Shown here piece by piece: positions 48,207 through 59,750 of a stretch of 64,000 nucleotides of DNA. The stretch comes from Azorinus chamasolen. Its lineage: Eukaryota > Mollusca > Bivalvia > Cardiida > Solecurtidae. How positions within the stretch are numbered: position 1 is the stretch's first letter; the number at the start of each line of letters is the position of its first letter. The notes below the pieces were generated by a model. That model did no database searches and was not told the DNA's origin. It saw nothing but the letters and a program-made list of their open reading frames with translations. The position numbers were made by a program, and so were the translations under genes. The stretch lies in NCBI GenBank assembly GCA_963576725.1, contig OY755242.1, positions 64,918,324-64,982,323 of the forward strand. The letters are read 5' to 3'.

Positions 48207-48777
48207 TTTAACTAGCTACATGATATAGACTTAGCTGTGCACAAGCCTCACGTGATTTTCGTTTATCTTACATTTCACTGATTTGCCAACCGTGGTGTGT
48301 ACAGAAATAAGTCAATTCGCGATTTACACCACGAACAGGTGTATAGGAGAATTATAAATGAGTAAAAACCGTATTAAACGTTTTTCCATCAGTATATTTA
48401 AAGCTTTGTGTGTAGTCAGCGTGGTATGTATTTATTAGAATTATACGGGGATGGACAGTCATGCATTGTAAGTTGTCTGGGATTGGACCAGAATTAGATG
48501 ACTGTAAGTTGTATTTTATATGGCACACTGAAATGACTGAACTGCTTTGTAGTTTGTATGCTGCATTTAAAATTTGTTACATTTTGGACTGTCTGCTCAA
48601 AACAAGTTAAATTCTATATTTTAGGTGGCTTTTAGGCATCGGTGTGGTCAGCAATGAGGCTCGTACATAATTGATTGGTCCCGAGTCCCGAGAAGTTCAG
48701 CAGACATAGATGGCGTCACTTAGACGTAGACGAGACTGGGTTGTCAGGTAAGTGCTGAATTGATTAGCTAGAGATAA
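48207..48777. other. No feature recognised
   Basis: No supportable gene or repeat. Confidence 0.35.
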
Positions 48778-49001
48778 ATAACCCTTTCCTTGAGTTCATA
48801 ACTACGCATTTCTACGCCTTTGAAACCATTGTGATAAATACATGTAGAGCATTTGCTCCATAGGAGCAAATGCTCTATTTATCACAATGGTTTCAAAACT
48901 AGAGAATTCTAAAATTTTCCTTTTCTCTAGTAAATGCTCCTTTGTGGTATACCTTTTCAAAGAGGATGGGTCTACAAATAGCCTATGGGGGAATGGTTTA
49001 A
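48778..49001. mobile_element. MITE I-C
   Basis: Left tip ATAACCCTTTCCTTGAG, right tip GGGGAATGGTTTAA. Centre: TAGAGCATTTGCTCCATAGG with inverse GAGCAAATGCTCTATTTATC. A 9-bp insertion (ACATGTAG region) interrupts the left core arm. Confidence 0.8.
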
Positions 49002-49342
49002 CACGGTGGAAGCTAATTGCTTATCCTACGTGTTTACTAACTGAGTGCTTTACTATATTAAGCTTGTGCTTTAAAACTGTGTGCTTTATTCAGATTGCTT
49101 TATGCAATTAAAACTGTGTGGTTTACTATATTTATATGCATGTAATGACTGTGGCCTGAGTGATACTTAGATTGCTACATGCTTTAAACTTAGATAGTTG
49201 TGTTTTTAAAACTGGTATAGCTTAGTGATTTTAGTAATTACACTTTGTGAATGGAAGCAGCGTAGACATATGTTCTTGTATACGTAGCTTACTACAGACT
49301 TTCAGTGACTTATGTTCTGTGTACAATGGCTCAGTGATAATG
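49002..49342. other. No feature recognised
   Basis: Imperfect repetition of TGTGCTTTA/ACTGTGTG-like words near 49045-49135; nothing else. Confidence 0.35.
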
Positions 49343-49882
49343 CCTCAGTCACATTTGCCACGTCGGTCGGTGGTACGGTCTAAAATGTCTACCATTCTAT
49401 GAGCACCGCAGAATTCCTTTGACCATAAATTGCTGTGGTCACATATACTACGGCCAACGTACGGAGCATTTTGAATTTTTGGAGACAAAAAACATACGGC
49501 TGCGGTATAGCCTTTGAAGCGATAACCCACGGTCACGGTACGGCGTTCGTTCGGTCACTGTGCTGCCGCCGTGTGGCCGTCGTAGTTTTGATAAAAGTCC
49601 ACGGCAGCCGCCAGGAAGCTGCACGGAGCCGGCACGGACGCCGTGTGGTCAGCCTGGCGCTACCGCTACACAACTTAGTTTTTAAAAAGCTACGGCATAT
49701 AGACATATAGACATTATAATTCCTCGCTTAAAAGTCTACGGCAACCGTACGGCACGTAAAAAACGACACGCTGAACGGCGGCCGTGCTGGAGCCGCATAA
49801 TTTTTACGGCTGCCGCAGAAATCTCTCGATTTCAACGATCTACAGTCGCCGTACGGCCGCGGAAAAGCAAATATGACTGGGC
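49343..49882. mobile_element. GC-richer foldback-like element with ACGG/CCGT words (FB-2)
   Basis: Ends CTCAGTCACATTTGCC (left) and GGCCGCGG...GCAAATATGACTGGGC (right) are roughly inverted. Inside, dozens of ACGGC, GCCGT and TACGG words occur, some as short palindromes such as GTACGGC. It is conspicuously GC-rich against its neighbours. A plus-strand 91-codon arginine-rich frame (49435-49710) is probably an accident of this composition. Similar in design to FB-1 at 22281. Confidence 0.6.
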
Positions 49883-50008
49883 GTTTAATGAGAATGTGAC
49901 GTCGAATTACCAGTAATAGCTGTGTGCTTAAGTAGTTAATGTTGAGTGCATTGAGACAAGTGCACTGGGGATTTAATTTACCAAGTTTAAGTTTGAATGC
50001 AGAGCGTC

Positions 50009-50257
50009 TTAACCCTTTCCGTGATGAATATTCATACAGGAAATGATGCCGTCATAAATATTAATAAGATTACTTTTTATAATGGCATATGAACACAGGA
50101 CATTTTGGCTCAGACAGAAGCTGTAGAATCAGATCTATGTTACACCATAAGTAAACACAGCAGACCCGGATCAGACAGATCCTATAGGAGCCGTCTGATA
50201 TGGGTCTACTCTGTTTGCAGATGCGCGAAAATGCGCTTACCTAAGGGAAAGGGTTAA
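50009..50257. mobile_element. MITE I-B, full length (piggyBac-like, TTAA)
   Basis: TTAACCCTTTCCGTGATG at the left, AAGGGAAAGGGTTAA at the right. The centre GATCCTATAGGAGCCGTCTG is flanked by AGCAGACCCGGATCAGAC and its inverse. Confidence 0.85.
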
Positions 50258-50800
50258 TACTTACAATTATGTATAGCATTATAATAGCAAATGTGTACTT
50301 GTAAAAAAGGGTTTCATATTGAAGCTTGTATAGTATGGTCCTGATAAACATGTAAATGTGACCTGACAATTTGTTGGAATTTCTGACAGTGCTCATAAAT
50401 GTATATAGCAATTTTTTTACATAGACTATCTTGCTTTCTTAAACATGGAACACTATATACATCAACGAGTGTATTGTATTTAAACGTATAGCTATTAATC
50501 ACATAACTTCTCTTGCATTCGATTTAATATAGCCATCACAACTTTCTCTATATTAAGCAAGTTTAATATAAACTCTGGCGTCATGTAGAAACACCACTCG
50601 CTAGTGTGTATTCTATAAATGTATTACGATATTTATAGTCGCAATAAGTTATTTGATAATGTGATAGTATGATGCTCGAAACAACTTTGTACAAACTGAA
50701 ATTAACTTCGTCTTGAAAAATGCTATTAAGTGAGCCTCTGGCGAAATATTCCAAATTGAGTTTAATATTAGTTTGCGCAAAATGTCTACTCGCAACATAT
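50258..50800. other. No feature recognised
   Basis: No supportable gene or repeat. Confidence 0.35.
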
Positions 50801-50925
50801 CAGTTTTCAAGCTTTTGATTGGTCAGATTTGAGTTCTCAAGCTTTTGATTGGTCAGATTTGAGCCAAAGGCTCAAATTTGACCAATCAAAAACTTGAGAA
50901 CGAACTCAGACTCAACTAAAATATA
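50801..50925. repeat. Hairpin element with duplicated left arm
   Basis: CAAGCTTTTGATTGGTCAG plus ATTTGAG occurs twice in tandem (about 50801-50833 and 50834-50866), then its inverse TTTGACCAATCAAAAACTTG follows. The right arm alone occurs at 38332. Not coding. Confidence 0.75.
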
Positions 50926-51261
50926 TAATAATAATCTCTGATTTATTCATATACGACTACAGACAGTTGCCTGCAAAGTCCTCGACTGTAGTCGCACATG
51001 TCTAAAGTATAAATCATACTGTACTATCACGTTGTTTGAAAATGGCCCAGTAAGGTCGATACAGTAGATGATGATCTATACATATGAACGTGATATCAAT
51101 GTATTATTGGAATGTTACTGTGATCCCGTGTATATAATTAGGATTTGAGGACCTGGACAATATAACGCAGAAAATCAAGATTTGTCAATTGTTTTGATCT
51201 TAACCAATTTTGTTCCCACGACATAGGCAAACAGTGTAGAAAATCAAGATTTTGTTTCGAT
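50926..51261. other. Partial I-D scrap
   Basis: At about 51190-51240 a stretch ATCTTAACCAATTTTGTTCC followed by ACATAGGCAAACAGTGTAGA duplicates the left part of the neighbouring I-D element, with AAATCAAGATTT repeated on both sides. Otherwise no feature. Confidence 0.45.
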
Positions 51262-51490
51262 TTAACCCATTTTTTCCCACGGTCCCAAGTATAGGACATA
51301 GGCAAACAGTTTAGACTCTGATCAGACGCCAATAATGCAGCGTCTGATCAGAATCTACTATGTTTGCTGATAGGAATTTCAATAGAAAACAAAACGAAAT
51401 TGAAAATTTAGGCCAGGCATCCCTTAGATTAAAAAATAGACCAATCGAAAATATAAACATGGAATAATCCACTGGGCGCAAAAGGGTTAA
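51262..51490. mobile_element. MITE I-D (piggyBac-like, TTAA)
   Basis: TTAACCCATTTTTTCCCACG at the left, GCGCAAAAGGGTTAA at the right. The centre pairs CTGATCAGACGCC with GCGTCTGATCAG. Sister of 8716-8934. Confidence 0.85.
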
Positions 51491-51550
51491 CATTGACTAT
51501 ACTAATATTAATGCAAACATCTATTTGCTCATACTCCTCCTTGATACGCA

Positions 51551-51562
51551 TCATCTGTGTCA
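51551..51562. repeat. SINE target site duplication (left)
   Basis: TCATCTGTGTCA; the partner at 51872-51883 is TCATCCGTGTCA, one mismatch. Confidence 0.75.
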
Positions 51563-51871
51563 CCAGCCGCGTGTCTCAGTGGTAGAGCGTCCGCCTGCGG
51601 TACGGAAGGTCGTGGATTCGATCCCCGGCTGCGACAGACCAAAAGTCGTTAAAAGTTTTTACTAGTAGCTCCCTTGTCTACGCTCGACATTAAACGGGTA
51701 GTTCTAGGACTGGTCGGCCCGGTGTCGGATAATGTGACTGGGTGGGGTGTTCTTGCCATGTGCTCGTGGCAGGGGCATTCCAGTGAGGCAGCACTATAAC
51801 TTGTCTCAAGCGGGTGCCGTCTGCAAATAACTGAAATACTGTTGGTCGGACGTAAAACTCAACTAACTCAC
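51563..51871 (+). mobile_element. tRNA-derived SINE with target duplication
   Basis: The head (51566-51637) has tRNA features: D-arm A box GTCTCAGTGGTAGAGC and B box GGATTCGATCC. The body contains GACTGGTCGGCCCGGTGTCG, and the 3' domain reads AACTGAAATACTGTTGG, ending in ACTCA-type short repeats. I associate this layout with mollusc-wide SINEs of the RUDI type, but that name is from memory and untested. The 12-bp flanking duplication shows insertion by target-primed reverse transcription. Confidence 0.85.
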
Positions 51872-51883
51872 TCATCCGTGTCA
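51872..51883. repeat. SINE target site duplication (right)
   Basis: TCATCCGTGTCA, partner of 51551-51562. Confidence 0.75.
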
Positions 51884-52292
51884 AGGTTACTAATCAACTT
51901 GAAATATATTGTACAGATACAAAGAAGGCACATACATTGTTGTACGGGTTGCTTTTATTTGCACAATAAGTATGTGTATAAAATGTGATCTCCGATTTAT
52001 TGTTAAGTTTCAGATATCGTGACTCTTTTGTCGTATTTTCACATGCTCTACACTAAATTTTATTATTTTAAATAACGTATATGCAATGACGCTATTCAGC
52101 TGAACGTGTGCAGACGTTTGTATCTGAATCATTGTCATCCATATTAATATTTCATATATATGATGTTGCTTTAATAAATATAGCTGGTATTTGAAGAAAA
52201 AAACAACTAATTATTCGTGGATTTATGTCTATAATTTGTCATCCCAACGTACATATATAATTCCGTAGGAGTTACTCTGTAGACGTTGAATA
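51884..52292. other. No feature recognised
   Basis: AT-rich; nothing supportable. Confidence 0.35.
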
Positions 52293-52508
52293 TTAACCCT
52301 TTCGCAGTCAAATTCTGTCGTCTGCTAACTTTGTCGTCTGCTACAAAATTTCATTCTTTTGATTTTCTTCATTTTTGTTTCAAAAACATACTTAACAGTA
52401 ACAAACAGTTTGGATCCTGATGAGATGCCGAGTTACTCGGCGTCTCGTCTGGATCCAAACTTTGTGCATAGGTAATCACAGATCCGGCATTGGCAGCAAA
52501 AGGGTTAA
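52293..52508. mobile_element. MITE I-A, full length (piggyBac-like, TTAA)
   Basis: TTAACCCTTTCGCAGTCAA at the left, TTGGCAGCAAAAGGGTTAA at the right. Centre TTTGGATCCTGATGAGATGC with its inverse. The cleanest I-A copy in the window. Confidence 0.85.
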
Positions 52509-52544
52509 TATAAGAATAAATGACATCTTGGATAGCGATTCATT

Positions 52545-52620
52545 GAACAAAAATAGTAGGGTCTGGTCAGATAACAGCTACAGGAGCTGAATTGTCAGGG
52601 TCTACTCTGTTTGCAAGAAC
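52545..52620. mobile_element. MITE I-B-like core scrap
   Basis: AGGGTCTGGTCAGATAACAG, CTACAGGAGCTGA and CAGGGTCTACTCTGTTTGCA form a decayed palindrome with no tips found. Confidence 0.5.
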
Positions 52621-53153
52621 AAAGTAATGGGTATACAAATACTAGATACAGGTCCCGATGTTATAAAACGACCTGCTTGAGAATATTCTGAAGCATCTGA
52701 TCTGTCATATTCTGAGCTTGAGAATGATCTCAGATACTTGAGAATGATCTCAGATTCAGACTCAGAATATTTATATTTTATGTCCCAGTTTATGTAAACT
52801 AGACAGGATACCCGTGTGCAGTGTATACCATCACCAAATATAGAACCATAACTCTTGATTTCAAAATTTTGGAGTTATGGCCTTTTATAAAAAAAAATTC
52901 AAATTTAGCTGGACAAACACCAAATCAGTCGAGCTTTGGCGCCGCACGCGACTCTTGTTTGCTTTTAAAATGTTACATGGTAACCGAAGGGTGGACTCTG
53001 ATTGGTCGGAATTTAGATAGTGTTCGATATTACTGAAAATTGATATGGCGGGGTTTTTGGGTACTCCGAACTCAATCGTAGGTGTTTTGAAAGAGTTTGT
53101 TATCATGGTAATGGAGTGGTTGCCTCTGATTCGTCAAAATCTAGATATTATTA
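52621..53153. other. No convincing gene
   Basis: CTTGAGAATGATCTCAGA is repeated at about 52718-52755. Frames of 71-73 codons on opposite strands near 52.8-53.1 kb overlap and lack motifs. Confidence 0.35.
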
Positions 53154-53905
53154 TTGGGCTGCGAAAGCAGCCCAAACTTATACAGCTTTGAATTTTGACC
53201 ATGCGTTTCTGCGTTCCTGTGTTTCTATAAAAGCCATTGTTTTTTAATAACTATGGGTTACTGTGAGACAAGCTTTTATTTATATACATTTATTTATTTT
53301 ACTTATTTTGATTCATACATTTTTCTTAGCGGGGACAAATATTTTTGTCGAGGTTATTTGCTTCTTTTCTGCCAGTGAAAATGCTAGTGTATTAGGTATA
53401 TATGATTTAAAAGCACGTCCCCAATTATAGCAGTCAGCGTGGTCGAAGGGTTGTAACGGTGGCCTAGGAAATGTGAGGTCGTGGGTTCGATCCTCGGCGG
53501 AAGCTTATTTTTTTTTCTCTCATTTTTTTTGTTAGCACCCTTAGTTTACGTACTTTTGGTTTAAAAACAATTTTGTACAAAAATATTGTAAAATTATAAG
53601 TCCTTTGTTTGAATTTTGTCTTTGGTAAAGTTATTTAACTCGTGGTTTTGTTGACCGTTTTGAATATTTCACCATTGTGCATGAATACCATTGATCTGTG
53701 ACGTAATGTGTATTATTGGTGTCATACACAGGTATTATGCATCATGGCTCATTAAAACATTCCCCCGTTTCTGCTGTTAATTTAAACATTACAGTCATGT
53801 TTTCCCAATGTATCTGTTAATTAAAACTACTAAACAATATTGCCCCCTCTTTTTCTTCTATCCTGCTTAAAGACGTTACGCAGCCATTTTACGCTTGCGT
53901 AAAAC
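53154..53905 (+). mobile_element. Possible non-autonomous element with GGGCTGC hairpin
   Basis: Begins with a perfect hairpin: TTGGGCTGC, GAAA loop, GCAGCCCAA (53154-53175). It contains a tRNA-like segment at 53432. A segment with ACGCAGCC and TTTTACGCTTGCGTAAAA near 53880-53908 may be the other end. Boundaries speculative. Confidence 0.3.
53432..53504 (+). tRNA. tRNA-like segment (probably a SINE head or tRNA pseudogene)
   Basis: A-box-like TGGTCGAAGGG and perfect B box GGTTCGATCC are spaced as in a tRNA. The TGGTCGAAGGGT form recalls class II (Ser/Leu) tRNAs. A T-rich run 5 nt downstream could end polymerase III transcription. The acceptor stem pairs poorly, so a working tRNA is unlikely. 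Confidence 0.4.
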
Positions 53906-54295
53906 CTTGCTTGTATTTTAATGAAACCGATAAGTAGGGGTACATGGGTACCCTAAATTTGATGGCGGGTGTTTCAAAAGTATTGGTTGCAATCGTAACC
54001 CGGTAATGGCTTGTAATGGGTGAAAGTTTAGATATCTTGCTGATCAATACCAAAACCAATTGTCTGTTTCGATTAGTGGACATTCTGTAACGGGTTCCGT
54101 TATACTCAGGTCTTGGTACAAAATAATTGTTTTGTTTTGTATGAAGCATAGTGGCTAATCAATCGTTCGCATTTGGCTCAGGCAAAACTGTTGTTTTAAA
54201 CCGTAGACTATGTTTAACTTGTGTGATTTTATTATGCTAGTTTACCTGTTTTTATTTGGGTTTTAACTCGCTTTAACTGTAGTACAGTCATATCT
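53906..54295. other. No feature recognised
   Basis: An 86-codon minus frame (53889-54149) lacks recognisable motifs. Confidence 0.3.
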
Positions 54296-54387
54296 ACATT
54301 ACTTTTACCCTGTATTAAGCTGCCAACTGTCTCTCTAAACTAGAATTATACCTATTTAGGTGCTCGCATTAGATGGGTTTTACTGTA
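54296..54387. mobile_element. MITE II-A, right half
   Basis: CCTGTATTAAGCTGCCAACT, then ATTAGATGGGTTTTACTGTA matches the right core arm and right tip of II-A. Left half missing. Confidence 0.65.
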
Positions 54388-54646
54388 TTTCGTTCATGGA
54401 CACACCAGTGCAATTCCTTTAGCAACGTGTAATACACACATACACTCGGAGTTAGCGTAAAATGTTAATATATAGCTGTGATTCGTAAATAAACCATTGT
54501 AATCACTGAGTATTCCCAGTGTAACTAATACGTGGGCTTCTTTTGTATAATGTATATGCCTTTATATAAGAATGCCAATGATCCAGTCATATGTTTGTTT
54601 TCTAACATGCATACGTTTACATTAACAGTTATCAATATCATACTCT

Positions 54647-54940
54647 GGTGGTGCGGTGGTCCAGTGGTAACACACTTGTCTACCAATCCGGAGGTCCGGA
54701 ATTCAAATCCCGGTCCCTCCCGGAAAATTCAGATATGCTTTTCAATGTCTCCCATCCGCGCTGGGTTGCCTCCTCTCCACTCAGGGGTTTAAATGGGTAC
54801 ATGTTAGGGTCACTAGCCGGTACTACGGCTGCATGATTGCGCTATATGTCTTAAATATTGTAGGCGAAGGCTCCATTACCCGGAAAGTAGATGTACAGTC
54901 GGTTGAGCGGTCATTCTGGCTGAAAGTAGACTATAACTTT
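54647..54940 (+). mobile_element. tRNA-derived SINE, second copy of the 20777 family
   Basis: Head: TGGTCCAGTGGTAAC (A box) and GAATTCAAATCC (B-box position). The body shares CTACGGCTGCATGATTGCGC and GAAAGTAGACTATAAC with 20777-21068. It ends about 10 bp from the hairpin of the next element. Confidence 0.8.
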
Positions 54941-54948
54941 ACCTTTTT

Positions 54949-56786
54949 AGCTCACCTGGCACAAAGTGCCAGGTGAGGTATTGTGAGGGGGCAGTGTCCG
55001 GCGTCCGGCGTCGTGCGTATGTGCGTCGTCAACAATTTACTTAAACATCTTCTCTGAAACCACAAAGCCTAGAGCTTTGATATTTGGTATGTGGAATCAT
55101 CTAATGGTCCTCTACAAAGATTGTTCAAATTATGTCCCCCGGACCAAAAAATGGCTCCGCCCTGGGGCTTATCAGTTTTTCTTAGGAAAATCTTTAAAAC
55201 TCTTCTCCTCTGAAACCGTAAGGCCTAGACCTTTGATATTTGGTATGTAGCATCATCTAATAGTCCTCTACAAAGATTGTTCAAAATATGACCCCGGGCC
55301 AAAAACGGCCCCGCCCCGGGGCTTATCAGTTTTTCATAGGAAAATCTTTAAAAATCCTCTTCTCTGAAAGCGTAAGGCCTAGACCTTTGGTATTTAGTAT
55401 GTAGCATCATCTAATGGTCCTCTACAAAGATTGTTCAAATTATGACCCCGGACCAAAAATGACCCCGTCCCGGGGCTGATCAGTTTTTCATAGGAAAATC
55501 TTTAAAAATCTTCTTCTCTGAAAGCGTAAGGCCTACACCATTGATATTTGGTATGTAGCATTATCTAATGATTCTCTACTAAGATTGTTCAAATTATGAC
55601 CCCTGGACCAAATATGGCCCCGCCCCGGGGCTTATCAGTTTTTCATAAGAAAATCTTTAAAAATCTTCTTCTCTGAAACCGTAAGGCCTAGACATTTGAT
55701 ATTTGGTATGTAGCATCATCTATTGGTCCTCTACAAAGATTGTTCAAATTATGTCCCCCGATCTAAAAATGGCCCCACCCTAGGGCTTATCAGTTTTTCA
55801 TAGGAAAATCTTTAAAAATCTTCTCATCTGAAACCGTAAGCCCTAGACCTTTGATATTTGATATGCAGCATCATCTAACGGTCTTCTACAAAGATTGTTC
55901 AAATTATGACCCCGGACCAAAATTGGCCCCGCCCCGGGGCTTATCAGTTTTTCATAGGAAAATCTTTAACAATCTTCTTCTCTGAAACCGTAAGGCCTAG
56001 ACCTTTGGTATTTAGTATGTATCATTATCTAATAGTCCTCTACAAAGATTGTTCAAATTATGACCCCTGGACCAAATATGGCCCGCCCCGGGGCTTATCA
56101 GTTTTTCATAGGAAAATCTTTAAAAATCTTCTCCTCTGAAACCGTAAGCCCTAGACATTTGATATTTGGTATGTAGCATCATCTATTGGTCCCCTACAAA
56201 GATTGTTCAAATTATGACCCCTTGACCAAAAATGGCCCCATCCCGGGGCTTATTAATTTTTCATAAAAAGCTTCTTCTCTGAAACCGTAAGGCCTAGACC
56301 TTTGATATTTGGTATGTAGCATCATCTAATAGTCCTCTACAAAGATTGTTCAAACTATGACCTTTGGACCAAAAATGGCCCCGGTCCGAGGCTTATCAGT
56401 TTTTCATAGGAAAATCTTTGAAAATCTTCTCCTAAACTGTAAGGCCTAGACCTTTGAAATTTGGTATGTATTATCATCTGATGGTTTTCTACCAAGATTG
56501 TTCAAATTATGACTCCTGGACCAAAATGGCCCCGCCCCTGGCTTATCAGTTTTTCATAGGAAAATCTTTAAAATCTCCTTCTGTGAAATCGTAAGGCCCG
56601 GAACTTTGAAACTTATATGAAGCATCATCTAATGTTCCTTTATTTAGATTGTTGAAATTTGAAACTCAAGGCCTAAAATTATGGCCCTTGGTTTCATATT
56701 GGCCCCAATCTGAAGCTTACTTATTTTTACATAGAAATACAGTGTATGCATATGTCTATAGTAACCAGGTGAACGATTTAGGGCCA
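54949..56786 (-). mobile_element. Helentron-like non-autonomous element with 154-bp internal repeats
   Basis: One end is a perfect hairpin: CTCACCTGGCAC, AAA, GTGCCAGGTGAG (54951-54977). Read on the minus strand this hairpin is followed at once by CTAA. The other end (about 56763-56786) holds CCAGGTGAACG, an inverted match to the hairpin arm. Between lie about eleven tandem units of about 154 bp. Hairpin at one end, subterminal inverted repeats, no long terminal repeats and a tandem core match Helentron-associated (pearl-like) elements described in bivalves; the assignment is inference. No Rep/helicase is encoded. Confidence 0.6.
55056..56640. repeat. Tandem array, about eleven units of 154 bp
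   Basis: Unit starts (CTGAAACCGTAAGGCC) fall near 55056, 55210, 55364, 55518, 55673, 55828, 55982, 56136, 56279, 56430 and 56583. Within each: TTTGATATTTGGTATGTAGC, CTACAAAGATTGTTCAAATT, ATGGCCCCGCCCCGGGGC and CAGTTTTTCATAGGAAAATC. A period of 154 is not a multiple of three, so this is not a repeated protein. Divergence rises toward the right end. Confidence 0.95.
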
Positions 56787-58228
56787 TCACTAACAGTCTC
56801 TGCTCTCTTTACGCGGAAAATAACTTGTTATTTTGGGCATATATTTTTGTACAGACTCGACTACCAATACCCATGAGTTAGAACTCAATGGATTAGTGCA
56901 ATGTATGTGTATATATGATTATTTATATTACTCAACATCGATAACGGTTAGATTGGATGCTGTGTAGTTTGTTTATAATGTTTGCAGTTCCTCCGAATAT
57001 TGCGATTCATAAATGAATCATAATGCGTGTTTCGAATTGAATATTCCAGATTATTGCAAATTAGAACCGGTGCTTAAATTGGACATATATGCAAAATAAT
57101 ACTTGCGCTATAGTATAATTAAATGCAAGCGTAGCAATAGAGTAATTAAGAATGTGCAAGTGTTGGTTGAACTCGCACCTTAGTGTACTTACATGTTTTA
57201 CTGTTAAGTAATAATTATAAGATAAAACAACACGAGCTGATCATCGCTAAATACTCCATTGATGAACGCCTTTCCGATTTTTTATCTCTTCATGTGTCTC
57301 GCATAATATATGTATTGTAAGTGTTGACAATGGATGTGAAATATTAAGCGCAAGACGCACATCCAAAACTATATGCTTTATGCATCCTAAAATCTCGTCT
57401 TCAAAAAGGGAATTACATTAATTTCTCGCCGTTGGCATATAATAGTGAGCTGCAGTTTGTAATGAAATAACACCTGAATGTGTTTTATGTTTCAACTCAA
57501 ATTAGGTAAATGACAAAAATCAAGACAAATTCACTATGGCGTATGGTGGTGATTGCGATATTCCAATGACAATTATTTGAATGTCTTTTCGGACAAAGCC
57601 GGGCGACAAGTCTTGCATATTTAATGCAATTTGAGTTTTAAATAAACAATACAGTTTTTATGCGATCGAATCATCTGTGTAAATGTGCTCAAATTAAGAT
57701 TGAGGGGAAGATGTGCAGAGTAAATTCAGTTTCCAAAAGCGTCAGTTTCAGACTATCATACGCGGAGTAAATCCTGGAAACTGATATGTCACGGAAACAC
57801 GAAGTATAAAAATGAGTTTAGGTCAATATCCAACATAAGAAATACGTGCCCATAGTACTTGCAAATGTAGTCAAGATGTTGAATTTGATTGGAAATTCAT
57901 ATAATTAGGTATGCATGGAGGAAAAGAATAGCAATTGCAGTAGAAGCATTTGGTCATTTCCGGGGGATTTTATTTACATGTTTCCTCACTGGGCACAACT
58001 ACATTTCAGTATTGGTAGATTATTTTAGAAAATAAGGAAGGGAACATTCTATTTTCAGTTCACACCTTAATTTCTCCAATACTTTTGAATCAATACATTA
58101 GTTTAAAGTTCAATGACTACTATGTTAGCAAATGGAATTAACATAAATCTACTACTTTTTAATATGATCAGGTTAACTTCCTCTCTCATATGAACTAGAA
58201 TAAATAACCATGCAGAACAACATATAAA
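56787..58228. other. No feature recognised
   Basis: About 1.4 kb AT-rich; nothing supportable. Confidence 0.4.
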
Positions 58229-58405
58229 GGTGCGTACCCAAGTTCTAAAATTGTAATTTCTTCACCAAACCCTATGTTGTGACGACTCTTTAAAATCCTC
58301 TCAAAGAGACGAGTCCAAAGAATCGTCACAGCAAAGGGATTCCTAGAAATATAAAGAAGCTATTCTTGAAAATGTTTTAATTATTTAAATTATCTGGAGC
58401 TCTGC
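58229..58405. mobile_element. MITE II-D
   Basis: TTGTGACGACTCTTTAAAAT pairs imperfectly with GTCCAAAGAATCGTCACA around a CTCTCAAAGAGAC centre; flanks match 21888. More decayed than that copy. Confidence 0.65.
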
Positions 58406-59106
58406 AGCAATTATTTACGACAACCACTACAACATATAAAATCATCCCATACTCTAGCGTGCAACAAGCATGGTTAATTTCGTATGACAGAAATTATATA
58501 TCGTCAGTTCTCACACGACAATCGCAACTTTGTATACGTTCAGTCGTACGACCTTTCATAAAACGAGCCCCAGTATTGTCCATATATACACAAACCAATT
58601 TCACTTATTGGACAATTTCAGTTACATAATGCTTGCGTTTTATGTTGATCTGAACTGACGCATGTACAGATATTTGCAAACAGTGTAGATCCAGAACTAT
58701 ATTTGCAGTTGGCTCACAGAAGGCACAATGACTAGAGTCACAATATTTGTCATTCAAACCCATCTAGACAATTTAATATTTTTCTGATTGAGAAAAACTC
58801 AACAGATAAACAATGATGGGTTAATCAATTCTGAAAAAGAAATCCAGCGATTGAATGGTGTGAACAGTTCTTCTGCACTTTATACATACTGGCCATTTAT
58901 TATACTCTGGATTAGCCTTGGTTGACTTTATATATAAACAATGGCTATTGAAGTCTAATTTTCTCTTAGAGTCAAATGGTTGCATGCTATTGGGAAAAAC
59001 GTAAAGGAAGACATATAGTAAGACAAACATATAAGACAATCACAGTGGAGCATATGAATAGGTATAAAACATTTGATGTTTTGCTACGAATGGCGAAAAT
59101 AGCATA
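58406..59106. other. No feature recognised
   Basis: A 72-codon minus frame (58821-59039) shows no motif. Confidence 0.35.
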
Positions 59107-59317
59107 TAAGCCCTTTACTCAATAACTATGCCTTTCTATGCCTTTCCAAACGCAGTAGACCTAGATCAGACGACTCATATAGGAGCTGTCTGACCAGGGT
59201 CTGTTGCGTTTGTTTATGACTTGATTTAGATCTGATTCTACAGTATCTGCCATGTGCTATCATAACAATCAATCTAATTAATATTCATGCCATTGTTTCG
59301 CACATGAGTAAAAGGTT
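59107..59317. mobile_element. MITE I-B
   Basis: Arm CCCTTTACTCAATAACTATG, core GATCAGACGACTCATATAGG and AGCTGTCTGACCAGGGTCTG; decayed right tip AGTAAAAGGTTA. Confidence 0.7.
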
Positions 59318-59391
59318 ATATGTAAAGCAGTTCATTACAGTTAGTCCCTTTGTATATGTATACGTACAATGTGTACAGAGGTCGATGCTTA

Positions 59392-59750
59392 CAGTGCTCC
59401 CTCTCTTCAAACGACACCCTTTGGGATACGAAGATTGTATGTGTTGTCAGAGGGAGTTGTTATTGGGAGGGAAAATCAAACATAATTAGCTTGTTTGCAG
59501 ATCCCCAGATAAGGTGTATTTCGAGAACTAAAACCGTTATGCCTCTATCATACCCTATGTTGTGACCACTCGTTAGAATCGTCACAAGGTGACGATTCTA
59601 AAGAGTGGTCACAACATAGGGTTTGATGGCGGCATAACAAATACGATGGAAAAAGGTTGTTTCTGGAGCCGTGTTGTTTCGGAAACAGTGACATTCGTTG
59701 TTGTAAGGAGGGAATCGTTATTGAGAGGGCCGTTGTAGGGAGGGAGCACT
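59392..59750. mobile_element. MITE II-C (reverse orientation)
   Basis: CAGTGCTCCCTCTCTTCAAA at the left, AGGGAGGGAGCACTG at the right. Central palindrome GTGACCACTCGTTAGAATCG with inverse. Close to the copies at 9827 and 33230, inverted. Confidence 0.85.

Noticed and set aside
49435..49710. 91-codon arginine-rich frame as a gene
   Set aside because: It lies wholly in the ACGGC-word foldback, and its composition follows from the repeated words.
55906..56139. 77-codon frame within the 154-bp array as a repeat protein
   Set aside because: The period is not a multiple of three, so the frame cannot continue across units.
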